Shown here: positions 21,834 to 32,829 of the stretch, piece by piece
Numbering within the stretch: the first letter of the stretch is position 1
Layout of the letters: each line of letters opens with the position of its first letter
Source: Microbotryum silenes-acaulis
Taxonomy: Eukaryota; Basidiomycota; Microbotryomycetes; Microbotryales; Microbotryaceae
NCBI GenBank assembly: GCA_003665825.1
Contig: QPFY01000014.1
Span: 620,001 to 684,000 of the forward strand
Length of the DNA stretch: 64,000 nucleotides
Direction of reading: 5' to 3'
Program-made: the position numbers and the translations under genes
The notes under the pieces: model-generated
Seen by the model: only the letters and a program-made list of their open reading frames with translations
Told to the model about the DNA's origin: nothing
Databases searched by the model: none

Positions 21834-24594
21834 CTACAACTTGCTCCCCTTGGACTGACCCATCTCGGGCCCGACCTCCAACTCCGTTTCATGGATGTTG
21901 ACGTTGAAGCGCGTCTTGTTGAGCGGCTCGGCCTGGGCGAAGCGGACGATCGCGGGATAGACGTCACCATCGTAGCGACCGAGGGCCGAGTTGAGTTGGT
22001 AGTCCGGGATACCCCACGAGTCAACGAGAGGGACGGCTTGCGGTCGCAGATCGGCCAGGAGCGCGTGGACGCGGTTGCGCAACAACTCGTGTTGCTTGGG
22101 CGAGATGTAGCCCGAAGACAGGAACTCGGCGGCTGCGAGGGAAAGGGCAGGAGAGAATGCGTCAGCGGCATGGCGCATTCAAAGTCGTGCGGCAATGCGA
22201 ATCCCTTAAAAAAAGTCTCACCCTCCGAATCCATGGTGTAAGTCGCAAACAACTCGAAGCAAGTCGTCATGATGCGAAGCAAAGCAGGTTGGCTCTGCAA
22301 GTCCTTGTCCGTCTTGATCGCCCTGGCAAAGTTGTACACGAGCACGAACTGCGAGTGCGCGACTGACATCCTGAAAATGTCAATCAGGAGCGAGTTCCAC
22401 GTTCTCCGCTCAATGTCGCGCTTGCGCAAAGCCGTGGCGGTCAAGTAAGCCGCTCGGTGACCAAACGCCTGGATGAAGAATTCGGGGTCGGCAAGATCAC
22501 CGGCGTACTTGGCCGACGCCTTGGCCTCGGGGTCCGAGATGTAGCGGAGGATGTAGTCGCGCGTTCGGTTCTCGGACGACATCGGGGCGTCGCGGTCGGC
22601 CAAGAGGACGCGGAAAGTCTTGAAGAGGTAGCGACCGACTTGCTGCGTCAACATGTACGAATCACCTTCCCACGTGACCTGGGGTAGGTAGTCCGCGTAG
22701 AATGACGCCAAGCCACCGGAAAGGGAGAAACCGTGACCACCGCATGCTCGTCGGCACTCTTCGATCGCCCCCGAGGCCATGATGGTGCATAGACTCTTAA
22801 GTCCCGAACTCGAGGCGTGGACGTCGGCCAATCGCGAAAAGTCACCGTCGGCCATCGCGGTCTGATTTTCTTCGTACAGGCGGAACATCTCCTTGCCCGT
22901 GTAGTGGCACGCGAAGGCTTGTACGAGCGGCGGGAAGATGCGGTGTTGGACAAGCTGGTAGTTGAGCACCTGGGTCTCGGCGGGCTTGTTGCCGTCCAAG
23001 ACGGGGGCGTCTCGATCGGCGAACTGGCGACGGACGGCGCAGTATCGGATGGCAATCGTGGCGGATCGGGCGAGCACCATACGTGCTTGTTGAACACTGC
23101 GGACACGCGTTTACCGTCAGCAACTTGGTACGCTAGGTCAAAACGGGCGCTCGGGTCTGCTCACATGTTGGCGCGAATGTAGGTCATGGTTCCGTAGCTC
23201 AAGCGGGCGTTGACGGGCTTTTCAAACTTGCCCGTCTCGATATCGACCTTGGCCCATCGGGCGAGGAAGTTGATATGCGGGATCTCGACGTTGTCGAGCA
23301 GCATCGCACCGTTGTCGGTCATGGCGTAACCGGCCTTGGGACCGATATCCATGATTGTGCGTCCGGGGAGGAGTTCGCGGGTTTTGACGTCGCGCAAGGG
23401 GACGACGAAGGGGTAAGGGCCTCGCTTGACGAGCTTGCCATCTCGTCCGTCGGGGGTGTGCAACTGAGCCATGACCACGGCATGGTCGGCCGTACGTCCG
23501 AGACCTCCGATCCACCTGAAGCGAGAGAAATCGTGCGCAAGAGACTCGATCTGTCAATTCGAGAATCCGGGCGAAACGGGTGACCGTTGCAGATCACAAC
23601 AAGACTGACCACTTCATGGCGGTCAAGGACGGCGATTGCAGCTTGAAGGTCTTGGACTCGGGCTGGTAGACCGCAATCGTCTCGAGACCTTGGACGTTCG
23701 ATCCGTGGCCCAACTCGGTTTGAGCATAGCAGCCTGTCGAATGAGAACACCGGTTCCAGAAATCAGCATCGAGTAAAGCAGGAGATAGCCGAGGTGTTCT
23801 TCAGGCCACGCACCAATAATTTCAAAATTCTTGGCGGGCTCGTAGAAGAGCTTTAGCTGCTCTTCGTTCGATTGTTCAGCCAAAGTCTTGAGGAACATGG
23901 ACCTGTAAGAGCCGGCGAAGAAGGTGGGGTCAGTTTCTAGTTGCTCGTGCGCCTGTTCCTCTTCGATCGAACCGGCCGCGGACCGTGCCGAGGCAATCGC
24001 CACCGGCTAGCCCGAACCCAGTCCCACCACTCCGCCAAAAACGACTGCGCCGCTCACTGCTCGATCCAAGAAACTCACTTGTGCAAGCCGAAAGCAGCGG
24101 GCCAATCCAACATATCCTCGGCAAGGGTGTGGTCCTTGGCGGACCAGTCCAACTCGGTGAGCAACTGCGCGAGACGCTTCTCCTTGGCGAGACCGGCCTT
24201 GAACTTGTCCGTTCGGGACATGAAGTGGATGCGTGACTTGTCGAACGCGGGCTGAGCGGTGGGATGAAGTGCAATTCGAGTCAGTCACTGGGATAGGATG
24301 AGTCGATGTGCGGGAGGACTGGGATCGGGCCGTTGCAACCTCCAACGATCGACAAGCGAACCGTGGCCGCTAGCGCTGCAGAGCCACCAAAGTGGACAAA
24401 CTGACCTCATTCTCAAGTACGGGCAAGATCCTCTTGACCCTCTCCAAATGCTCCTTGCCATGGAGGTACAGGGTCAGGTCGTCCGAGCTGAAGCTCGCCT
24501 TGGAGCGTTCGATCTCGAGCAGCCGCGAGCCGGGCGTGCCCGCCGGTTTGCTCAGGTGCGTTGGGATCTCGATGTACTTGACGCCGGGATCCAT
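21834..24594 (-). CDS. POX1: Peroxisomal acyl-CoA oxidase
   Basis: FAD enzyme of peroxisomal beta-oxidation: acyl-CoA + O2 gives trans-2-enoyl-CoA + H2O2. Seven exons: 24406-24594, 24079-24251, 23814-23902, 23610-23733, 23165-23515, 22222-23096, 21834-22132; total 699 aa, the usual length. The N-terminus MDPGVKYIEIPTHLSK starts at the ATG chosen by family similarity; a longer in-frame extension upstream was not used. Motifs: CYAQTELGHGSNVQGLET, KWWIGGLGRTADHAVVMAQL, YGTMTYIRANI, RYCAVRRQF, RACGGHGFSLSGGL, and VTWEGDSYMLTQQVGRYL with the catalytic-region Glu. The protein ends SKGSKL, a perfect PTS1 peroxisomal signal. Every splice join keeps phase. The symbol follows the fungal family name. 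Confidence 0.95.
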
Positions 24595-25208
24595 CGTTGG
24601 GGGGGGAATTAGGAGTGCGGTGGTGAGAAAGCGGTTGATGGCCCAAGTGGAAGGGCGTGGGGAATGTAAAGGATCCGGTAGAAATTGGTGGAGGCAAGGT
24701 GTACGGGAGAGGAAAAAAAGAACACAACCCACGTCCGCTTCTGGGCTTTCGGACTCGACGATCGCCTCGGGTTCGGCCCGGGAGCGTGATACCCGGTCCG
24801 CTCGGTCACTGCAGCGCCCGGAGTTCGCCTTGGGCCGCGCCTTCCGGGTGCGTCGGGCACGGTCGCGATTTGAGCGCGCGCGTCAGCCATTTCACCGAGT
24901 CCGAAAGGCTGCGAAACGACAATGCGTAATGTTGCAAACAACGAGTTACCCACTATCACAGTCACTCTATTGCGAGATTATCATGTCGCGGCTCTAGTAC
25001 AACTTCTCTTATCTCGAGAGACGATGGCCATGGCACCCGTCGACGCGTAGTCATCAGATGGGCCGCCGCTCGTGTCTGACGGCCTATAGATCTGCCACGT
25101 CCTCCATGCTATTGCAAGACCACCCCAGACCACACCAAAAAATGCCCAATAAACCACGGGTTCTAGTTCCCTCTCAAATAGGACTCCTCAAGACCTCCAC
25201 CTGATTCC
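24595..25208. other. Intergenic region upstream of acyl-CoA oxidase
   Basis: About 610 bases between the oxidase start and the DENN gene stop, containing the oxidase promoter. Open frames on both strands are short and show no motif. No oleate-response-type element was identified with confidence. Confidence 0.4.
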
Positions 25209-28184
25209 TCAACTTTTCACTCCGAGTCCCGATCCCGCTATTTGTCGGAGAAGTTCCGAAATTGTTAGGAGGGAGGGGACTCCGGGAAGGCGATGAGGAC
25301 AGGTTTGTATTGATTTGCTGGGGTTGGGATGAGTTTCCCCAGGGGTATCTCCGAGTATGGGTGAGAGGCGAAGAGGATAGGGACCGTTTGCGCTCGAGAC
25401 GTTCGGAAATGACCTGGGTTCGTTAAGAAGTTCGTCAGCAAACGATTGCCAAGGCGCAACCCACCCGGGAATAGAATAATGCTTCACCACTTCTTTCTCC
25501 AACCTTTCAACCAACCGATCTACCTCCCCTTGGTCCTTCCCCTTCCTCCATTCATCCAAATCTGCATTTTCGACCTTCTCCAACCACCGACTCTTGACCG
25601 CTTCACCCGTTAAATCCGCACGATGGTGCAACCAATTCGCGAAATTTGGACTCGTTAAGAAGCGCGAATAGAAGCGCTCGATCGTGGAGGAGAGGGTCGA
25701 GGTTGTTGGAGCTCGGAAGGGGAGGGGTGTGCCGTGCGCTTTGAGAGAGGCGAGGAAGGAGGAGGGGGTGAACGTTGGGAAGGAAGCCGAGGTTGAAGGG
25801 ATGGAGGAGATGGTCGAGGAGAGTGATCTCTCATGGGCCGGGCGGAGTGCCGAGCTGCGATTCAAGGCCACTTCAGTCTACAGTGTCGGTACCAGGTAGC
25901 CTCAAGCGAAACTCACCCTTGAGAGGCAGCACTCGGTCCCCCAGCCGACGCAAAGTAACGATTCAGAGGAGCGATAAAGCTCTCCGTCAGCGCCGCGAGA
26001 TGCTTGAAAATCAAAGCATCACACGTCACGTAATCGCCGCCTTTGAACGCCGTTTCGACTGCTTTAGCAACGACGGGGTCCTTTTTGACGTGCCGCTTGC
26101 GCGTCGAAGTTAAACCGATGGTCGCAGTTGATGTGGATTCGGTCTTGCCGATGTGTGTCCGAAGGATGTGGGGTCGACTTTTGAGTTGGGTCAAAATGAG
26201 TGGGTTGGTAGAGGAGAGGATGGATCCTGGTATTGGCTTTGAATACAAACCTTGACAGAGTCAATTCGACTCCCGCACGTCAGACTTGATCGACGTTGCT
26301 CGAACCCTTACCTTGCCAGGACTCGCGATCCGAGCAAAATCCGTATCGTGAATATGAAAATAGGGTCGATAATCCCCCGCAAACAAAATGGGGCGAATGA
26401 GATTCTTTAGATGATGTACAAGCTCGGAGCCGGTGCGAGGATCCGAGGTCGAGATGAGGATGGGGTCGCCGAGAAGGACGAGTTCCCAGAGCAAGAGGAT
26501 CCTGGAGAACGATAGTGTGTCATGTAATGCGACTGATAACGGTGTGAGAGGGGATGATGCAGGGATCTGGTGAACAATCAATACGAAGTCGATGTTAATT
26601 TGATCCAGGGATAGGTTCGACCTGTGCTGCGCCTTACTATAGGTACAGGGCCGCCCACACTGGGCGACTTGAGTTGCGGAACCTTGCCCGATGTCGAGGC
26701 TGGAGGTTTGAGCCATTGGGGCTGCGAGTCGATCGGTATCGAGACCGAGTGTACGACGCCGAGGAAAGGGTAGTCGAGAGTGGCGCCGGGTAGGAGATCT
26801 GGCCTGTACGTAGGAGCGCGTGTCAGCGAGCGACTCGAACCAGGGTCTCGAGCCACTGACGCACCAGGAAGCGATATTGTAGCAGGCAGTCTCGACCATA
26901 CCACCTCCCTGGGAGCTGTGCTTGAAGTGGAGTGGTCCGAGAGTCGCTATGGTGCTCGAAAAGAGACCGACGAGCGAAGGGCGATGTGTGATCTGTGCGA
27001 GCGCAGATACGATATTATATTCAGTCGGACCCTCTTAAGGCTCATGAGACTCGAGTGAGCACGTACGAGAACTAGAGATCGCTGCGTGTAACCTCTCCGT
27101 ACCGAATCATTCTGGAAAGGTGTCAATCTTTGTTCAGCTCGAGATCTTTGTTGCTTGGAACGTGTCGTAGTGCGCCCCGCACCTTTTCCTGAAGAAAGTA
27201 GACGAAACCGTGCAAATGCCCATCCGACCTCGATCCCAGGTCGCCGGCACCCTGATCGTCTTCCTGTGCAGAATCCTCATCCTGGCCATCCTCGCTACTC
27301 ATTCGACCACTACCCAAGGTCGATCTCGACGTCGTCGCCTCCGTGTGCATCAAAGTGGCCAAGAAAGGGTCGTCGACGATTTGATCGCCGTTGGCACTCG
27401 CATTGCCGCTCGAGACGGACGTGGTCGAGGTCGGGCGCCGGGGTATCGGTATTCTCCAGGAGAAGGTGTGGGCGCCTGCGGTGGGTAGTTGATCCTCGCC
27501 CTCGGGGAGGGAGGAGAAGGCGATGTTGGATCGCAGTGACTTGGGGAACCGCGTTGGGGGATACACCTCGCTCAGCGCGGGCTAGCAGGGCCGAACGTGG
27601 GGCGGCGTGACGACGTCAAGTCAGCTCGATCCACTCTCCGGGGGCTTTAATAGCGACGACAGCTCGGAAAGACTCACGCCCAAGTCGATATCAAACTCGA
27701 CGATGGCAAAACACAGGATGTACCTGCGTAGCCGGTGCAGTATCCGTGCATCCATCGCCACTTCTGGAAAAGGGGACGCGCTCCGGTGGGTCGTGCTCGT
27801 CTCTGCCGGGGACACGTTCGAGGTCGTATTCAGCGATAGATTCGGTTTGCCGTCCAACAAAGGGTACGTAGAGACGGAACGCGGGCGTGGTGTCTTGAGC
27901 TCGGTCGAGGGCGGCGTTGTGCTTCGCCGTGGTGATGGTGCTGCTGTTGCTGGTGGACGCGATGACGCCGCTGCTGGTGCGACGACTCGAGGTGGGGCGG
28001 CGCCAGCGATTCGGCCATTTGACAGGTGGAGCTTGGGCTTCGGCTTGACGACCGCGTTCGCGTCCGATATCCTTGACGACGAGGCTCTTGGAGGCACTAC
28101 AGCAGCAGAGAAACGCAGCGATGTGGACGACGACGGGACCCCAAAGTCGCTCGCATCCCAAATGTCATCGTCGCTGCTCGCCAT
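25209..28184 (-). CDS. DENN domain protein, DENND6 (AVL9-superfamily) type
   Basis: DENND6 proteins are Rab guanine-nucleotide exchange factors acting in recycling or secretory traffic. Eight exons: 27678-28184, 27183-27581, 27067-27111, 26865-26992, 26638-26803, 26312-26566, 25917-26236, 25209-25854; all phases agree and give about 821 aa. After a long Ser/Pro/Ala-rich N-terminus come the uDENN start RRYILCFAIVEFDIDLG, then YPPTRFPKSLRSNIAFSSLP, GFVYFLQEK, a 15-codon exon RRGYTQRSLVL, SLVGLFSSTIATLGPLHFK, the diagnostic cDENN run LLLWELVLLGDPILI, DYRPYFHIHDTDFA, and the dDENN-like TNPLILTQLKSRPHILR. The insert RIPIPRRPTSTTS sits in the middle. The acceptor at 26237 (AAAG) is non-CAG and the least certain junction. 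The ATG at 28184 gives MASSDDDIWDASDFG. Confidence 0.85.
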
Positions 28185-29464
28185 CGCGCACTCCAACGCG
28201 CCAGGAGGAGAGTGAGCGAAGGTAGCCAGCCAATGAAGCGCCGTCGCGCCAGATGGCCGACGTGCGACCTCGTGCGACCGGCGCGCGTCAGTACAGTATT
28301 GAACATTTCCCTGGGCACCCAGCAGCAGTTTCAGGCACTGTATTTCTGTGGATGTAGCCTTAATTGGGTAACCTTGAACCCTTCCACTACCGCTTGGGAT
28401 TCAGCTGTGTAGCCGGGTAGTCCGTCGGCAAGTTGGTGCATCGGCCCAGATCGGAGATGTGTGCAAAACCGCCGAGATTTCCAGCGGGCCGGCCCCCACA
28501 CAGCCGCACTGGAATTTCTGCCCGGGCTCCTAGATTATAAGGTTTGCAATTGATGCCAGTTCGAAGCGCTGTGTTCCTCTCCAGCAAGACTTCAATAATT
28601 CGAGCGCGAAATATCCAAGTCAACCTCCTAGGCACCTTGGTTGATCACCCTCACTGCACCTTTCAACCGTTTTGGCAAAGTTGGGCCACTGAGAATCGCG
28701 CGCGTGTGAATGTAAATCTCCTTAACCAACTATTAGGAAACTACCCAAATTACAAGTCACTTGTTTCCCTTTTTTAGTGGCGTGCAGCGAGTCGCGCGCG
28801 ATCGAGATTATTTCCTACAATCGATCTCGTTCATGTACTTGATGAAGCCCTGCGCCAGGGAGAGGGTCGTCGAGTCATTGCAGTGCCAGTCTGCGCCCGA
28901 CTCTGAGTCGCCGTCGTTCGCCCACTAGCATCGACCTCGTCGTTGATCAACATGTGGGGGAAACGCGTCTCGACAGCATGGCGGTCCTCGCGGACAGGGA
29001 AGGTTCTAAACTATAGTGAGTGCTACAATCAGACAGGGGGGGTTGTGAGGGATCTCGGATAGGTCTGGTTGGGCCTCGGCAGGGTCGAACAAATGCTCAT
29101 TTTTCCTCGCAATGGCGCAGCGTGCGGATGTCTAGCCGAGTAGTAGAATCTTCGCAGTTCAACGTCGGTAGTTCGTACATGATTTTCCGAAAGGGGCTGC
29201 ACCAGCCACCAGGGTCGTGCTGCCACTGGTCCAGTGCGGCGCTGGAGTCAACTGCTGCTCGGAATCAAAAGCCCAACTAGAACCTCGACCTTGGCACGTC
29301 GCGGCGCGTACTACTGGTACCGGACGCCTGGGAGCGCCTGGGCGCTAACGCGAATTCAGGGTCCGGGGAAGTGGTGCGCCCACTCCTTTCCCTGGAAACC
29401 CTCCATCCAGGTCAACAACTCGCGTCCCCAAACCACGCCCACGTCAATAATCGGTCCACATCTT

Positions 29465-29590
29465 GCGTGATGTGCTTCACGAACGCACCCGAGGGGCCGA
29501 GTCTCTGGAGTGTCTCTGGCACATCTTTTAGTCGGCTGCCCGCTCGCTCGGCGTCTTTGGATCGCTCTTTCTTCGGCCCTCACCACGCTT
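29465..29590 (+). mobile_element. Relic of a non-LTR retrotransposon (reverse-transcriptase zinc-binding tail)
   Basis: One frame gives CVMC at 29465, and a shifted frame gives SLAHLLVGCPLARRLW from about 29513. Together they resemble the zf-RVT module that follows reverse transcriptase in LINE-type elements (CxxC, then H...CP.AR.LW). At least one frameshift separates the halves, and no reverse transcriptase core is seen upstream. It is a degraded fragment. Confidence 0.5.
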
Positions 29591-30816
29591 TTCCCGACTT
29601 CGTATGCCCGGTTGTCTCTCGCTCGGAGCGTCGACTGGTCGAGTTACGTGTTTCCTTTTTCCACTCGATCTGGAAGCTTTCTCGTCACCGCCGATTCTTG
29701 TCGGAACCTTTGGACCGATCACCGAAACGGCACTCGAGGAGCTCCGGGCGTCAATTCAGGAGTCCAAGGGTCTCCTTGTGTCTCTGTGAACCACCTAAGG
29801 GGGTTTTAGTGGGTATGATATTCTGATTCAGGGTCAATGAGTCCTACACTACTGGCCTAGCCAGTGTGCTTAACTGCATTCCCTCCGAGTTTTCCAAAGG
29901 TTTATAGGTATTAATATAAGTATATCCTGTTATTGAAATCTATCAAACAAAAAAAAGTGCCACGATCAAACGACTGAATCTCGACAAATGAAAATAAAGA
30001 ATCTCAGATCCCCGGTGAGTCGGGATGGTGGGTCATAATCGGTCTTGACCCCCATCCCAGGATATTGCAGTGTTCTTAGAACCGGTGTTTCGGCACTGCT
30101 TTTTGGTTTGGCTGTGCTGGACGTTGTGTGACATATTAATTTTACTGCGATTATGTAAAACCTGCTGTTCAACTCTCGACCTCATGTATTTTTGGGTCCA
30201 AGAAATGCAGAGCAGTGGCACTTTGACGATTGTTGACTTGGGAGATGATTATGCGGGAACGGGTATGGTACTTTTGAATGGGGTTGGGGCATGGACGTAG
30301 CGATGTTCATCGGGAAGAGATGGAGCACGAAAAACGAAAAGAGTTGGCGAAGGCAAGAAATGGCAACTTTGTGACAGACTTAACCCCTCTTCGTGTTCTT
30401 TTCCTGACGCTGCTGAAGGCTTCTCGCGCGGCGGTCATCACTGATGAATCTTTTTTCGGGGTTCTGAATTCGCCTTGTTCCTCGGCCGCAGGCTGTTCCG
30501 TCCGCTCCAGCAATCCGGCGCCATCATCATTACCATGTACACTACTACCCCAACACCTGCCGCTTCTATGTCCACCCAGATGGCCCGTGAACAGCCTGTT
30601 CGCCTTGTTCCACTCCTGCTTTCGCCGGAATGAATCGTGATTCGTCTAGTGTTGAGATTTTGAACTTTGACCTTGAGAACGTGAGTAATCTATCGGATGT
30701 GTGGTGCAAAGGCGGTATGGGCTGAACGCTGGCTGACGCGTCGCTACGACCAAACCACCAGTAGCGTCAACGAGATCCAGCACAGGAGGCGCCGGCTACG
30801 AATCCCCATCCTCCCG

Positions 30817-31320
30817 TGCCTTCCTTACGGGCCCCACACCTCGGGATCCATCCTCTCGACGCCAAGCTCAGTTAGAACTACTTCGATCGGTAAGTGTCGC
30901 ACCGCTCGTTCGACCGGGAGCGGCTTGAATCGATTCGCCAACTGACACCGGCTCCGGCGGCTCCGACTCAGGGGTCAGCTTCATCCTCAACTCCAAGGCC
31001 AGCTTTCCCCCGAAGGGTAAGCATCTGACAGCTCGTCCGGGAGGCGAAAGACAGGCGAGAATCAACCCACCAAGTGACTGGCATTTGAATGGCCTCTCTA
31101 CACACGTTGCGATGGCGATAGCACTCTGCGCCAGCTATTATATCGCGGGAGATGACTCCGATCCGGCAACACGCCGCCGCCTTCCTTACGGGCTCTACGA
31201 ATCCGATCCGAGGTTCATCTCTCGCGGTTCCGACTCAGTCGTCAGCCTCGAGCCCAACTCCTAGTGCAGGTCGACTCGCGCGGACACGCCGTCGCTTTCG
31301 ATTGGTAAGCATCTGGCATT
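30817..31320 (+). repeat. Two degenerate direct repeat units, offset about 361 bp
   Basis: Unit 1 (about 30817-31030) and unit 2 (about 31178-31320) share, in the same order, CCTTCCTTACGGGC, TCCGACTCAG, GTCAGC, CAACTCC and GGTAAGCATCTG, with diverged sequence and different spacing in between. Both end in a GTAAGC that could be a splice donor. Origin unknown. Confidence 0.5.
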
Positions 31321-31352
31321 GATATTTTCTTCGCATATGCTACCAAAGTCAC

Positions 31353-31598
31353 TCACACCCAATCGCTGGCCTGCTTAATGTCACCGTCGAAAGCTGCCCT
31401 AATGTCGAATGTCTCGGCGATAGTGAAACCGGTGCCCGTCAGGAGGATACCGAGGCACGTTCGGTACACCAAGTCGTGGTAACACCACCAGAAAACGAAC
31501 ACGCGTAGGACAGTTGCAGCGACCATCAATGCGACCAGCGCCAGTCCAGCTGTAAAATAATCGAGAGAGCTTTTGCGGATCACCCAGCCATGAAGCAT
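31353..31598 (-). CDS. Possible exon of a small membrane protein
   Basis: A frame from an ATG at 31596-31598 contains a hydrophobic run (TAGLALVALMVAATVLRVFV) followed by a second (LGILLTGTGFTIAE), then DIRAAFDGDIKQASDW right before a GTGAGT donor at 31362. Upstream in another frame is MEQPGSQTTSASASKPNHGE with a GTGCGT donor. The pieces suggest a spliced two-helix protein, but I could not join them in one frame or find the 3' exons. It may be a pseudogene. Confidence 0.25.
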   Translation of the reverse strand: MLHGWVIRKSSLDYFTAGLALVALMVAATVLRVFVFWWCYHDLVYRTCLGILLTGTGFTIAETFDIRAAFDGDIKQASDWV

Positions 31599-32829
31599 TG
31601 CGAGATGCAGAAGCCGGATAACGCACCGCTTTGTATTCGCCGTGATTTGGTTTGGAGGCGGAAGCGGATGTGGTTTGCGAGCCTGGCTGCTCCATTTTTC
31701 CAGTCAAACTAAGGAGAGAAGGTGAGGTTGGCAGCGGCAGCCGCTTGGATCGATCAGCACGAGCCTCTTTGAGTGGGAGGAGCTGGGACGCGTAAATATG
31801 GGTGCATGATGAGACGATACTCACCTCGACTGTCCTTCAAGTAAGCGAGTGCGTGTGTCAGCCCGGAGCGGGTGGATGATGGCGGGAGGGAAAAAGACTT
31901 ATGAAGCTCGCAGCAGGCCCCTCATCGGCCGTTGGTTGGTGCTCCGAATAAGGTCGCACGAGTGAGGAGCGGGGATCTCCTCAGGAGTCAAGACCGAGGA
32001 TAAAACGGTGCAAGATACCGAGGTCATCACTATCCACCTGAAAGGGCTAACCAAGTAGAACAAGAAGACCTGAGGACCTCTGACATATTTTCGTAGATAC
32101 GTGCGGTGAGGGTCACGGTCAGTGAGAACATGACGCTATTGCATTCAGGTTCAGGTCCATGGTGGACCCGAGCGCATGCATACAGTCGCACCACCTTTGA
32201 ACTCGACGAGAGCCCACGAGTTCTGAGGGATGACTCGATGATCACCTGACTCGGTTCACTACGAGAGGGGCATGTGATATGATCAATCCGCAGGCGATGG
32301 GCAGTGACCAACTGGCGGGCCGGAGGTGCTGAACATTGGCGCGCTCTCAGACAGGGGGCGAGACGGCTAGCGGATACGACGGGTTTGCCTGGCCGCTTGT
32401 TGTCCCAAGATGTTCTGCGGTCGACAATGTTTCTATCCTCAGGTCCAAGGGCACTCTTTAATCGCCGCTTGCACAGCCCTATCTGCACACCGTTGCTCTT
32501 ACCCGTCACACGAACCCCCCACCGAAAGGACAGGAGAGACTCCGACCTACGGCCTAGGAAGACTTCCTCCAGCCACCCGCCGCGTCTCTGGTGCTACAGC
32601 ACTTGAAATCCTCTTGGTTATGTTCTTTGTGTTCTCTGCTCTCTGTCTCTGGAACGCACGGTTTTCTTAGTACGCATGCTTCTTGCACCATGTAGTTTAT
32701 CTTTTACCAGTGGGAACCCTTTAAATTAACGGGATGATGAAATTCAAATAGCAGGAGAATTGGATTGAGCAGTGGTAAAAGAAACAATACGAAGTACAGT
32801 ATAGTAAAGAAACGATTATCCATTTATCG

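Noticed and set aside
24595..24732. N-terminal extension of the acyl-CoA oxidase
   Set aside because: Hydrophobic leader-like text (MGCVLFFLSRTPCLHQ) does not fit a PTS1 peroxisomal enzyme; the ATG at 24594 matches the family start.
26820..26880. GGTTCGAGTCGC on the minus strand, like a tRNA B-box
   Set aside because: It lies in an intron of the DENN gene, with no A-box at the right distance and no cloverleaf.
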